Below, one piece after another: positions 23,243-37,725 of a DNA stretch of 64,000 nucleotides. The DNA is taken from NCBI RefSeq assembly GCF_017562075.2, contig NC_054082.1, positions 56,710,136 through 56,774,135 on the forward strand, written 5' to 3'. Positions within the stretch are counted from its first letter, which is position 1. Each line of letters begins with the position of its first letter. Source of the DNA: Anopheles merus (lineage: Eukaryota > Arthropoda > Insecta > Diptera > Culicidae). The notes under the pieces are model-generated. The model had not been told where the DNA came from. It did no database searches and saw only the letters and a list, made by a program, of their open reading frames with translations. The translations under genes and the position numbers were made by a program.

Positions 23243-24479
23243 GTAAGAACGTCGAATGTGAGGGTAATAATGGCAAAACGTGTAGGTGAAGGTGAGAATG
23301 ACGTAGAAAGCAATAAAAAATGTGAAAAAATCCGCATATTTTTTTCATCTCAGCTACATTTCATGGCCCCATTTTCTTCTGGATTGCCTCCAAACGGACA
23401 ACTCACTGGCATGGCTCTAACCTCATCAAGCCGCATCTTCATCCATCGAGCTGAAACATTTCCCCATTGGCATTCTCGTTCGAAGGCGCACAGTCTCGTC
23501 CCATCTTTAATTCAATCGCTAGTCAGGTGTGAAAATTGGTCGGAAACCTTGTAAATTTTACTTTGGGTTTCCCTAGCATCATTTCCGCAACCGACGCCGA
23601 CGAAGTAGCTACCTTCTAGTTGCTCCTACTTGGCCTATGAAAAATATGAGGATGAGAGAAGCAAGATAGTGGAATGGTGAGGTGTATAAAGACGAAGGAG
23701 AGTATGAGTCTCAGCCGCGGGAAGACTCACTTTTAGCTGTGTGAAGAAGCAATACATTTCATCCATGGAGGCTGTGGGTTTAGTCTGAGATTGAATTTAT
23801 TTCACGCTTTCCTCATTTCCAATTTCCCACAAGCCGAATGACAAGGCTGTGTGTTGACATTCGCTTTCCGCCGTTGGAAGAAGAAAAGGACTAGAAAAAG
23901 GTAGACTAGGAAATGAAACAAAAAACGCAGCTGCCAACTGATAAATGGCGATAAAAGCAGAGCTGTACAGCGAACCACAACAAAAACACAAAAACTGACA
24001 TAAATTCAGCTCAGGTATGAAAATGAACACGTACATTGTTTGCTTTGGCACATTCCAAGGATTTCCATGTAATTTTTACTGAGTTTTCCCCCGAACTCGG
24101 TGCCATTGTTTCACCTTACTACATGTGCAATTATGATTATTTCAACAGGTTCCCTTACATGTACTGCTTTGATATTGTTCATTTGCGGTAGTAAAAATCC
24201 CACCAGCAGCGAGAGTTCGTGCAAATGGTACGGGTGATGTGATAGAAAAAGAACATTCCGTTCAGTCAGTAACACTAGCAGCATGTTAGCTTCGTTTGTT
24301 GGTTCCAGAAAAAGATTCTACATTTTCCGGTCGAAGGAGTTCTACCTGCTTGCTGGGTGGTAGTGATTCGATCAGAATTATCGTTATTGTGTCGTTCTCT
24401 TACGCATGGGAACACTTCAGTGCGTTGGAGCACGTCACGTAGCTGTTAGACGAAAATGTGGTATAGAGCTTATAGAGCA
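23243..24479. other. Non-coding interval
   Basis: No gene supported. Chance ORFs of 84-126 codons overlap each other on both strands near 23.1-24.05 kb. Probably intron downstream of candidate exon D. Confidence 0.4.
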
Positions 24480-24585
24480 AGGGAAAAAAAGAGAGAGAGA
24501 TAGAAAAAGAAAGAGAGAAGGAGAGAGAGAGAGAAAGAAGGAGAGATAGAGAGAAGGAAAGAGAGAAAGAGAGAGAGGAATACCG
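24480..24585. repeat. GA-rich simple repeat
   Basis: About 105 bases of imperfect GAGA with GAAA interruptions. The Ser/Leu-rich reading frames on the minus strand here are translations of this repeat and not genes. Confidence 0.85.
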
Positions 24586-25233
24586 GATTCTAAAGAGATG
24601 GCAAAGCACTGAGTGCGTAACAAGGCAAGAGGAACGACGCGGACGCAAATGATTCGATGAACGACGAAACCCATTTTGAGGAGGGAGGTTTACCGTGTAC
24701 TCTAACTGCGATGCCCAGCCTTCACTAACCTTCAGATCGCACTTGTCGTCGTCTGCTCGTAAAAAGGAAGGGATAAATTTAGCTCATTAACTCAATGCCA
24801 TCATTTCACCGTCATTTTGTGTCAGCCATTTAAAGGGTGGGTTATGGAAAGCTGAAGATGAACGTTAGACTAGATACAGGTTAAGATGTTTCGCCACTGC
24901 GAAGCTGCTTGATTGAAATCTCGTCCCGATAATCATGTTGTAGAGATTTAAAGAATTTATTTACCCCAGTTACGGCACACTCAATCAAGGAACAGTTCTG
25001 ATTTTGAGGGCAGATTTTGAGCGTAATTAGATCTTGCTGAAGCTAAAAGATAAGCAGATTGATGAAGAAGGTAAACCCTCTGAGTCTTAGTAAGGGGTCG
25101 ATCGAAGCAGAGCGCATACCGTTGTAACAAAGTTGGCGATCAGGTCTCATTCGAACGTGTGGGACGAAAGATCCCTCGAATCAAAGGGACGTACTTTTCG
25201 AAACAACTAATAAAAAGCTTATAGTTTCCATAG
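24586..25233. other. Non-coding interval
   Basis: Nothing recognised beyond short open frames. An acceptor-like CACTAACCTTCAG near 24,735 is not followed by a convincing exon. Confidence 0.4.
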
Positions 25234-25459
25234 ATCTTTAATTCCAGTCCAGTCTCGTAGTACAGTCGTCAACTCGTACGACTCTAACAACATGCCCGTC
25301 ATGGGTTCAAGCCCCAAATGGACCGTGCCGCCATACGTAGGATTTACTATCCTGCTATGGGGGGTAATCCATAAGTCACTGAAAGCCAAGCCCCACAAGT
25401 GGTGTATAGGCAGGCCTTGACCGACAACGGTTGTTGAGCCAAAAAGAGGGTATCCATAG
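25227..25459 (+). mobile_element. SINE200-like SINE, diverged copy
   Basis: The family head (TAGTACAGTCGTCAACTCG) and B box (GGGTTCAAGCCCCAA) are followed by the usual middle and the CGGTTGTTGAGCC end. It has a GGGGG insertion and a shortened CACAAGTGG segment. The tail is degenerate (AAAAAGAGGG). TCCATAG at 25,227-25,233 and 25,453-25,459 may be a 7-bp TSD. An ORF on the minus strand here is just the SINE. Confidence 0.8.
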
Positions 25460-26834
25460 CTCAATGGATTAATGTATTTTAACAGTTTTGTCAAGTAATG
25501 CATCCACAACTGCAAGATATTGACTGCTTTCGAAAACTTTAAATAATCGGTCAAATAAAATTATTATAAGAACAGTTCTTACATTTGCGTTACTGGGCCA
25601 TTTGGGTTCACTTGATAATGATAAGTCTATACTCTTACTGACCGAAAGTTGCTCTACTGCAGTTCAAATTTTAATAATAAGGGTGTCTGAATTGACATTT
25701 TCTAGCACGCCCCGATAATATGCTCCCTGTTACCCTTCAGCATCCATAAAACTGGCTGTACGCGATTAATTATACATACCGTTTGCTTGTCACCTGGTCG
25801 GAAGCGCCGAACAAATCACTTGTCAAAGGTGGTGGAAAACATGTTATGCGACGAAAAGGGAGTTTTAAACGCGACAGCCATGGGGAAAAGCTTTCTGATA
25901 TATCCCGCATGATTCTGTCCTTTGTCGTAAAGGAGCATTGCTGCATAATGCATTCACAAGACAGTAATATTAGGTTCTGTTTTTGGTGCGTTCGGGAGCC
26001 GCCCAACTTCAAATAACTAGGAAGATTAACAAAATAGCTCCTCACGAAGAGGCTGTGCTGGCAGTTGCAAGCCATCTAAGGCAGTGGGGATAAAGCGAGA
26101 CGACGCTGTTGTTCACCCAATTTAATGAAATTTACTTTGCTCAGGGTGTGTCATGCCGTTTACACCGAATCATTCAGAACGTTTCATCTGAAGTAGTAAT
26201 GCATCCTACTGTGACGTTCAAAGTTGGACTACTCTGCCACTTGATCTGAATCGCTGGTGCAATGTGGGATAAAATTCTGATTTCAGTATACATCCCAATG
26301 GCATAGAAGAACATCGACAGGTAGAAAACTTTTGGCATCTAAATCCCGATGCGCTCAAGTACGATCCAATTTTCCGTGCATTCAAAATCCAGAGGGGGTT
26401 CTTCAATCAACGAGTAGACAGCAGGAGAGATAGTACACGGAAAACTTTATCGCACAACTCTGAGAACACTAAAGGGCTTAGTTTTGTTTGCCTTTACGAA
26501 CTACTCATATATAAAATCAATAAATTAAGGCCTTGGGGCAATTTGTAAAACACATCCTTACGTTGCACTAAAAATAGGATGGTAGATTGAATTGAGTTTT
26601 TAAATCACATTGTCTACTAATTATGGGTATTAACAGATTTGAAATGATTCTAGAAGGATTCGTTAACTCATTATTTAATGGAGGATAGAAAATTTGTAAT
26701 AAAATAGGTGAGATGGAAAAAAATACCAATTGATTGAAGATATGACATGAGTAAGATTCAAGAAAACGATGTGATTTGTAAAACCCATTTCTAATTATCA
26801 AATCAATTTATTATCATCAATATAAGGTGCCTTT
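25460..26834. other. Non-coding interval with overlapping chance ORFs
   Basis: Around 25,690-26,080 three frames are open at once (77-101 codons on both strands). A good acceptor (CTCCCTGTTACCCTTCAG) lies at about 25,732, but I see no matching strong donor. No domain is recognisable. Confidence 0.35.
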
Positions 26835-27050
26835 TCTGAGTTGGTATCGTATAGTCGTCAACTTGCACGACTTAACAACATGTTAAGAACTGCACTGTAC
26901 ACGAAGCATATTGAAATTCTTACGGCTTACGAATGAAATACTATCCATTCCATAGAAAAGACACATTATTCTTCGTTCGATGACTTATTGAGTACCCATA
27001 GCAGGATAGTCATTCCTACTTATGAGCGCTATCCGGGACTTGAACCCATT
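26835..27050. mobile_element. Two opposed fragments of the SINE family
   Basis: 26,838-26,885 is a plus-strand piece of the SINE head (TAGTCGTCAACTTGCACGAC). 26,980-27,050 is a minus-strand piece from the middle to the B box (CCCATAGCAGGATAGTC, then GGGACTTGAACCCAT). About 95 bp of unrelated sequence lies between them. These are broken remains with no TSD seen. Confidence 0.6.
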
Positions 27051-27414
27051 ACGATCTTCAAACTTGGCTTCAAACATTTTTTATACTAAAAAATGACCAA
27101 ATTGATGCTTAAACCCCTATTTTTAATTGAGCTAATTATTCAATAAATTGACAACAGTAATAAAATATAACTCTACCAAAAATAATTTATCAAACCAAAC
27201 TTTATCACATTAATTTCAACTGAGAGTCACCGCAGCTGTGAGCCAGCAAATTGTAGCATATCTCTGATCAAATATTTTAAGTTGTCAATACTTGTTGTGA
27301 TGCATTTAATGAAAAGGTGAAAATTAAAATAAGAATGTCTAGAGAACATATATGAACTTTGCATACGCTCTAGTTATTTATTGGAAATTAGGCAAGTTTA
27401 CATTTCATTGGTAC

Positions 27415-27611
27415 AGTCCCGTGGTACAGTCGTCAACTCGCACGACTTAGCAATATGCCCGTAATGGTCTTAAGACTAACTTATCTGGACTGCCCCTGCG
27501 CTTATGCAAGGGCTGACTATTCGGCTGCGTGGTACTGAATATGCCTCAAAAGCATTTTAAAGCTGGCATAAACGCATAGGTCGTGAAATAAGAAGAAGAA
27601 GAAGAAGAAGT
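27415..27611 (+). mobile_element. SINE, second tail type, diverged
   Basis: The head GTGGTACAGTCGTCAACTCG is shared with the other copies. The 3' half instead matches the tail type seen at 37.5 and 39.5 kb (CTGACTATTCGGCTGCGTGG, then a CTCAAAAGC and ATAGG segment). It ends in a GAA repeat (about 27,590-27,610). The B box is damaged. No clear TSD was found. Confidence 0.6.
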
Positions 27612-29354
27612 AAGTCATCGATTGTGATTTGTGATCCGCGTTAACTTAACTTAAATGATCCAAGAACAGCGAGTCAATATGAATTGGAGCTTTTTTGTAC
27701 TGTTTGTGTGATTAAGTATGTAGCAATTTGCGTGGCTGGATGGCTGGATTCATTTTTATAATTGATTACATGGTAGAATGGGTTTGGTTGTTAAAACTGT
27801 TGATGTAGAGACATGCATATGATTTACAAAGGAAATCAATTCCCTTCAATTCCATTCAATTCAATTTAGAATATAATCTCAACATTCTCCTAAGCGACGC
27901 TGTACTCATACCATGTCAACTAGTGCTTTTAGGACATTATTATTATTATTATTATTATTTTAATAAAAAAAGCTCGTTACCACCGTTAAACACACTGCCA
28001 AATAGCGTCGCGCTATGATGTGTAAAACCAAAATCGATTAAATGCGATGATATGCGATGAAATGTCCATGTATAAACTATTTTTTTCATGGCGAATGTTT
28101 TCAAGCATATGTGCGGGCGCTAGGTTGTAGGCATTGCAATACACCGTTGGAATTCCGTCGCCTTTATTTTAAAGGTAATGGTCGCATCACGTAAGGGGAC
28201 TTTGAACAGGATCAATTCCTATCCAAACCCCTATACAACATTACCTTCTGGCATAAAACCTAGACATATATACCACGGCGGCAATGTTGTAGCAGATTCA
28301 TCAGGGTAACTTTTGCTGGTTGTGCTCTCAGCAGTAAACGACATAGCGTAGTATGAAACTCTCTCAGGACTCTATCACGCACTGCATTGCAACAGCGGAA
28401 TGGACGGGGCGAAAAATAGGTAGAATTTGGAGGCAGGTTTACGTAACGTGAAAAGAAACGTTTCGTGCACGGGACTAAGGATTTCTAACCTATTGCACTG
28501 GACTGCACAGGGTTTCAATATACATGTTCGTGTTTTACCGCTATACCCTGTAACTGTTACTACCCTTGCACCTACCTAATGGGATCTATCAAAAATGAAT
28601 TATGTATGAGAATACGGTTGAGCAAAAGGAAAAACTTCATTCATTTCACGAGGTTTACTTCTTCTTACTGTTTCAATACTAACCAGCAAATTTCAAGTTT
28701 TGTAATCGTGTAGGTGCAATCAACGAATAACAGCAGTCTAGCTACACGTTTCATGATTAAAATACATCGGAAGCATGCATGTGATAAGTTTTACAAACAT
28801 GTTTTTATTCTCTTATTATAAAACGTTGTTTAAAAACAATATACGACACTACTATCACAATTAACATCGGTTTTAGAAAATATTTTTAAACTCCCTGTGG
28901 TTTTTTATGTTGGAAAACATAAATTTCAGGAAAGCGAGGAAAATTTTCCACAATGTTGCTACTTTTACCGCTGTGTTAGAGTTGCTGTTTATACGGACTT
29001 CATTTAGCTTTCGATTTAGTTTAATCATTAAGTAAAGTGTTTAGAATTGTTCTTTTTGGCGTCACTCAGGCTTTCGAGACATAATATACGCTTATACCAG
29101 ATAATGGTTGAGCAAACAATTTTTTGCGAGTTCATTGTTGTTGCGCAAAAAGCAATGTTGCAATTTGACTATTGGGAAAAAAACGAAAAAACATTTATAG
29201 CATCTAAAAAAATAAATCGTATCGGATATGTGATGAATCTTTTGATTTGTAACTTGACTGGGAAAAAAAACATGTCTATTGACAAATAAAAAATAAATAA
29301 AACGAGCAATTCCTTTGACAAACGCAGTTTGAGGTGTAATGTCACCTTAATTTT
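27612..29354. other. Non-coding interval with TTA microsatellite
   Basis: A TTA/ATT trinucleotide repeat lies at about 27,935-27,960. Otherwise AT-rich with no supported gene; the ORF at 29,047-29,289 has no feature beyond length. Confidence 0.4.
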
Positions 29355-29641
29355 CTCAGTCGTTAACTCGTACGACTTAACAACATGCCCGTCATGGGTT
29401 CAAGCCCCAAATAGACCGTGCCGCCATACGCCATACTATCCTGCTATGGTAACAATGAGTCACTGAAAGCAAAGCTCACTTCACTAGTGGGTACAGGCAG
29501 ACCTTGACCGGCAGCGGTTGCTGTGCCAAAAGAAAAAGATCTATCGTGGGGTCGAGGGGCCCCGAAAAAAAGAACCCACCCTCGTACGACCCAAGTCGTA
29601 CGAGTTGACGACTGTACCACCAGACCGGTCCCACGATAGAT
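29355..29641. mobile_element. SINE with an inverted SINE head downstream (foldback)
   Basis: A plus-strand SINE at 29,355-29,535 lacks the first ~20 bases. About 60 bp downstream is the head of the family in reverse (29,594-29,628; TCGTACGAGTTGACGACTG). ATCTATCGTGGG directly after the first SINE (29,539-29,550) is matched by its exact inverse just after the second (29,630-29,641). Flank plus SINE head thus form a foldback. The short spacer carries GAGGGGCCCC. Confidence 0.7.
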
Positions 29642-32362
<2,721 letters not shown>

Positions 32363-32462
32363 TAATCAATCATCACTAAATCGTAGAATCTATAATGTCT
32401 TAATTTATTGCAAATAATTGTGTGATAAATCGGTTTTATTTGATTAATACCTTCCGATATAG

Positions 32463-32612
32463 GTGCTTCGGTGTGGTTCGATGTATACATTATTATTGAT
32501 GTATACAATCATTATAAGCCGAGATGCCTCCTTGCCTAATAGTCTGGCGAAACATCGTTATCCCAGCGTTTACTGTGGGGAAGCTCCAGAGTTCAGAGCA
32601 TTAGTTGCCTTG
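32463..32612 (+). CDS. Weak exon candidate on the plus strand
   Basis: 50 open codons end exactly at a strong donor (GCCTTG|GTAAGT). The best part reads SRDASLPNSLAKHRYPSVYC. Acceptor choices (CCGATATAG at 32,462 or ATTATAAG at 32,518) are mediocre, and neither phase directly fits candidate exon D. It might be an exon of the same gene with an unseen exon between, or chance. Family unknown. Confidence 0.22.
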
Positions 32613-35600
32613 GTAAGTTACCTTTTGTTATAACAAACGTCAAATTCAACTAAACGGTAAAGAGATTTTCTGAGGAGAACAATTTCTATCTCCAATTCGT
32701 TCGTTTGGCGAACAAAGAAACATCCCAATCACTTCAAACTTGGCACAACGGAGTCATGCAGCTCGTGGTTTGAAAGAGCTCGTTAAAAGCTTTCATCGTG
32801 CTGTACGTTGATGGCTTCTATAGTCCAATACAGCGTATGACAACCTGTCAGTAGATAAGGTGGATTGCCATAACAGGAGCACAAACACACTTACGCTGCT
32901 ATTTATGTCCGAATCAATTGGCGATTCATATTTGATGCCACTTAAAGGACATTTTCTTAACGAGCTCCTGTACTACGTTCCGATTACCTCCCAGTTTTCG
33001 AAGAGGAGAAATATATCGATTGTTCGGATTCGGTAAAAGTATGGAGTAACAGTGTGCCTGCGTGGCAATGATGGATGACCACAAGGAGAACAATGGAGAA
33101 TTGAATGAAGTAGCTGTGGAAAAGGAAAACTGCAGATTTTCAGCATCCTTAACCTAAACTTTCATTTGCCTATGGTTCCTTGCAAGCGCGGTTTTGGTCT
33201 AGTTTACGATGGTTCAACACGGGTTAGCACCCTGAGCAAACTGGCATCAACATTCATTAAAACCACTATGTTCACTTACGACCATGCTAGGTGACCCTGC
33301 GTGTACGGTGGTTGCAATATAAGTGAAAGGGTTCTTGCTGAAGTTTTCGTATCCTACTCGAGATGCTATGGGCGGTCGGTTATTCCATTACTTTGCCACA
33401 CCCGGGCTGTCAAATACCTTAATGTGGTTATGATTGAATGACGAGCAAAACTCGAAATTATTTCTGACACCAGTAGAAAAAAATTGTTCTTCTACCACGG
33501 TACCATGCTTTAGTGCTTTACCTCAACGTGCTGTTGTCGTGCAGAATACATTTCCGCATCCGCTGGACAATATTTTCCTTTGGTAATATCTTTGCTAGCC
33601 GCTTCACAGGCATTATCTCTCCACTCTTGCGGCTACCATGCACTAGAAGTCCAATTTCATTGAGGCCCAGGGGCAGGCTAGTGCATATTCACTCGGTGAC
33701 TAGATCAAAAAACGAAATAACATCCAGATTGTACTGCTGGAAGTAAGTGGGAGGTGCGATGAAATTTTCGCTTGCCGAAGGCCACAGGTTTAAACCAACG
33801 TTATCTAGCCTTTCTAGACTTGCCATACAGGTAGGCTTGTAACGAGTGTACTAGGTTCTAATTCAAATTTGTTCACTTCAACCACGCATGAGCCTCAGCA
33901 CTATTGCATTCCTTTCATATCTTTTGAAAATACATATTTTTTATATCTTTTGAACAAATGTTCTTGTTTTTACGGTTTTTTGGTTTGTTGCACAGTGTAA
34001 ACTACCAGTTAAGCATAAAGATTTTGCATATCTCTCGGAATTGAAGGTTACATTAAGGCCAGCAAAAAAAAAATGAAATATGTTTTAAACATTAATTATT
34101 TTGTTAATTTGAACTTACGTTGACTTACATACATTTATCTATCTTATTTTTATACTTTCACTTAATTTGCGGCATATTTGTTTTACATTTATAATCTCAA
34201 CCCAATATGTCAGTCATCTACGTAATTATGAATTCTCACGTCCTCAAAAGGAATAGGTAGAGATATACAATGAATGGTACAGCAATGGTACTATGTGCTA
34301 CAGTAAAACCTATGCTACCGAGAAGAGCTGATAATGTAGTGTTCTTTGTGACAATGATACACACAAAATCTCATTCGTTTCCATTGTTTTTATTATGTAA
34401 TTCGAAAAATAGTCACACAGAAAGTAGTTTCTTTCCCTACCTACTTTCTATTTGCTTAATGTGCAGTAAAAGCAATTTTTTTTTTTGCTTAGACATGCAT
34501 CATTGATTATTGTGCTGAAAATCGTGAATCAATCTTGTGCAAGATATTTCAGTTTATTGCGATATTTATACATTACATAATCCATATAGCGGTTACTCTC
34601 ATATGAGATGGATATTTTATTCCGTTGTTCAACCGTTTTATATAAAAAAAAATTAAAAAGAAATCAAGGTGTATGTGTAACACAGTAAATAGCAGCGTAA
34701 ATTGCACGCACATAAATATAACAACGAATGCACTGCTCTTTAGCTCATGGACGGATGATAATGTGGTATTATTAATATTGTACCGTATTGATTTAATGTC
34801 GTTTTAATTGAAATAGCGTTGCAATGATTAATTTATAATTACTGTTTTAGTAACCTACCAATGAGAGTTTTTACATCCAGTTAGTACCTTTTATTGACCC
34901 ACTAATGGAGCTGTTACTCTATACCACACGGAACGGTACATGTAAGCCAAAGGTCGAGATTTCAAACAAGATGAAAGATAGCAGTGTAATTTTTTTTTCA
35001 ATCGATCTAAGGGCACTCACCCTCTGTAAGAAAATTGTGTGTTTTGTTCATGAAATGGATAAAGCAAATTTACCAAACAAACTCAATGTACGCATAAAGC
35101 TTATCCTCTACCGGGTAGGGGATTGCTACGTACGACAAAAGGTTTTTTTTGGGTTTTCACCTCCACATCTTGTACTGTCATGTTGGCTTTGCCTGTGTCA
35201 GAATGATTGATGAACGTTTTCGTCTACCTTATGCTCAAAGCAAACTTAAAAAATCAACATAATGCACATTCGCTCTCGCATCATCACAAAAGTAAGAATA
35301 AAGCATAGAACAGAAGTCCTTTCTTATAAATAGAAGCACCAACAGTAAAAACAGTTATGCTTTCAGCACACGAGTTTTTACAGCAACATCACCGTCCTTG
35401 ATGATGCTGATTTTTTGTTTCAGTTCCCTCACGAAAAATTTCTTCGATCATCTTGATGTTGCACGGAAAAAAACTTTTTTATGTCCAAAACGCAGGGTGT
35501 GAACCCAATTCGGTTTCACAGAAGCGACAGCACAGAGGCGTAGCTGATTGATGCTAATCGCCTGTGGATTTGTCTCAGGGTTTTTGTGTTAGGCGGACTT

Positions 35601-36343
35601 TTTGTTTTTATTAGAACCCTTTCTGTATTGTTAGAGAGCACAACGGGCTATTTGGAACTAATTTCGGAGTTTCTATTTTTCGATTCAAACACATGCACAC
35701 ACTGCGTTGTTTAATATCTCTTATTGTTATTCAATAGCTGCATTATCCACAATCAACAATCATAGTTTTCTAAAGTAGATTGCATCATGTAATACGAGAT
35801 CAATTTAATATTTTAAAGGCATTTTTATTTGTGCTCACACATTAATATTTATTATGTTTCATTTCTTGATTATTGGGCAGAACACGTTAAATGAGGGTTT
35901 ATGATCAACGCATCTTCTGAAGGCATGTTCGACAGCGGACCTCTCTTCCACGCAGTGTCGTAGCTCTGGTCATCATGGGATTTAACACTCGACCACAGTG
36001 ATACCGCCGGCTTTTAGCAGGTCACGTGGAATTATGGTGCAGGCGTTGAGATCGTGGTTAATAAATTATGATGATGAGCCATAATTAATTTCATTAGACC
36101 GCAATAACAGTAGCGGCCAAGAGCAAGACCAACGCAAGTCATGATAGCATGAGCACCATTCAGTGAAATTTGCACGTGGTGTCAAATTCCGTAGATTGGT
36201 GCTATGTGAATCTGGATACTGAGATTTGCAACCATTTCGTATCATACCGTATCCATTCGACGGGTTAAAAAACACCAACACTCACCACAAATCTATTCAT
36301 ACGTGTATGCGTTTGAATAAATTTATCATTGGCTAAAACACCG
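32613..36343. other. Non-coding interval
   Basis: No recognised gene. A textbook acceptor (GATTTTTTGTTTCAG) ends at 35,423 and is followed by about 40 open codons in the frame with two leading bases (PSRKISSIILMLHGKKLFY...) to a TGA near 35,550. That phase would fit after candidate exon D, but a second frame is also open and no polyadenylation hexamer is close by. Nothing else is supportable. Confidence 0.35.
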
Positions 36344-36781
36344 TTACTCCGCTGTTGCTGCTGTTTCCGTCGTGAAACATGCAAAACACGGGCTGTAATT
36401 TGCTATGTGGTTTACCAACCACCTACTACTGTTATGTATGTGTGTTTTCGCGGGTATATGTGCATAGAATACCACCAACCATCGTTGACAACTTGCGATA
36501 ATGAAGATGGATTCCACCCAACATTCTGCAAGTGAGCGACATTTGGGATGTGGACAACCATTACCGAAAACCTCACTCACCTTCCTGTGCACGTAATAAG
36601 GAACGTTGTGTTGGTACATTTTAGTGGAATTGAATAGTACGGACAGCAATAATACTAAGACATGTGTGAGTGGAATAAGCAGATTGTCATCTAATTGATT
36701 GCTAATTATGACAGGAAAGAGTTCATAATTATTTTCACGAACATAATGCGGTTTCGATGTAATGTTGAAGATTTGATCCAT
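36344..36781 (-). CDS. Candidate small membrane-protein ORF, unrecognised
   Basis: A 145-codon minus-strand ORF starting at an ATG in a good context (GTAAAATGG). The first 67 codons are protein-like, with a hydrophobic segment (LLIPLTHVLVLLLSVLF, residues ~34-50). A strong donor sits at 36,580 (AGGAAG|GTGAGT) and an acceptor (CGCTCACTTGCAG) 55 nt further, so a two-exon reading is possible: exon 2 would start NVGWNPSSLSQVV and end at a TAA. All three frames are open downstream, so which reading is right, or whether it is a gene at all, cannot be settled here. Confidence 0.3.
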   Translation of the reverse strand: MDQIFNITSKPHYVRENNYELFPVIISNQLDDNLLIPLTHVLVLLLSVLFNSTKMYQHNVPYYVHRKVSEVFGNGCPHPKCRSLAECWVESIFIIASCQRWLVVFYAHIPAKTHIHNSSRWLVNHIANYSPCFACFTTETAATAE

Positions 36782-36942
36782 TTTACGCGAATACGGCGTA
36801 AGAGAAATCCAGCATTCGAAAACAGTTAGTAGTTTTAATCATAATAAACGAACTTATGTGGTGGAAGAAACTAAAGAAAATCTATTTGCATAAATATTGT
36901 TGTACGGTACATACTTTACATTGCCGGAATTTGTAATCATCT

Positions 36943-37158
36943 AATTAATTGGGCCGGTCTGGTGGTACAGTCGTCAACTTGTACGGAACGCCCGTCATGG
37001 GTTCAAGCCTCGAATAGACCGTGCCCCCATACGTAGGACTGACTATCCTGCTATGGTAACAATAAGTCACTGAAAGCCAAGCTCACTTCACTAGTGGGTA
37101 CAGGCAGGCCTTGACCGACAACGGTTTTTGTGCCAAAGAAGAAGAAGAAGAATTAATT
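36943..37158 (+). mobile_element. SINE200-like SINE, near full length with TSD
   Basis: The body at 36,951-37,150 starts GGGCCGGTCTGGTGGTACAG, has the B box GGGTTCAAGCCTCGA, and ends GTGCCAAAG with a GAA-repeat tail. About 10-12 bp of the head (the ACTTAACAACATG part) is deleted. AATTAATT at 36,943-36,950 and 37,151-37,158 is the 8-bp TSD. Confidence 0.85.
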
Positions 37159-37512
37159 TAACTTTGGACTTTTTTCCTACCAGCCAAGGTTATAGGAAGT
37201 TCGATCAAAATAAAGGGCAATTATGTGACACGAGTTTTACAAAAAAAAGGACTAGAAAATGTTTGTTTTGTACGATGATGCTTGTTCAATAGCTCAAATA
37301 ATTGATGTTGCTGAACGGCTTGTGGGCTTAGACTTAATTTTATTTTATAATTATTCTTACACTATCCTATTTCATCCTAATTCTATCACTAACACTAGTA
37401 TGTACATGCTTAGGCCACGCTATAGGCGTGAACAATGCTTGTGTAACAACTCGATTTGTCTCCTGTTTGACATCTCTAACTGAACTTTTGCAACTATGAT
37501 TAAAAAAATAAA
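37159..37512. other. Non-coding interval
   Basis: Short sequence between two SINEs. A 74-codon ORF (37,259-37,483) has no recognisable feature. Confidence 0.4.
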
Positions 37513-37725
37513 TATATTTCTTCTTCTTCTTCTATTTGGCGTAACGTCCTACGTGGACATACCGGCCTATACAGGCTTTCGAGACTTAATTCATTACCAC
37601 GTAGCCGGATAGTCAAGGATTGGGGGGACGGGGGGACAGTCCATTCTGAGCTTGAACCCATGACGGGCATGTTATTGAGTCGTTAGAGTTTACGACTGTA
37701 CCACGGGACCGCCCCCTATATTTCT
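37513..37725 (-). mobile_element. SINE, second tail type, with TSD
   Basis: Reverse-strand copy. The head and B box are the same family (plus strand reads GCTTGAACCCATGACGGGC and TTTACGACTGTACCACGGG). The 3' half differs: plus strand TTCTTCTATTTGGCGTAACG, then ATACCGGCCTATACAGGC and TTTCGAGACTTAATTCATTA. TATATTTCT at 37,513-37,521 and 37,717-37,725 is a 9-bp TSD. Confidence 0.8.

Noticed and set aside
24400..24674. Ser/Leu-rich minus-strand ORFs
   Set aside because: Translation of the GA simple repeat.
27935..27960. CRISPR-like or satellite array
   Set aside because: A plain TTA microsatellite; no spaced direct repeats of CRISPR type exist in the window.
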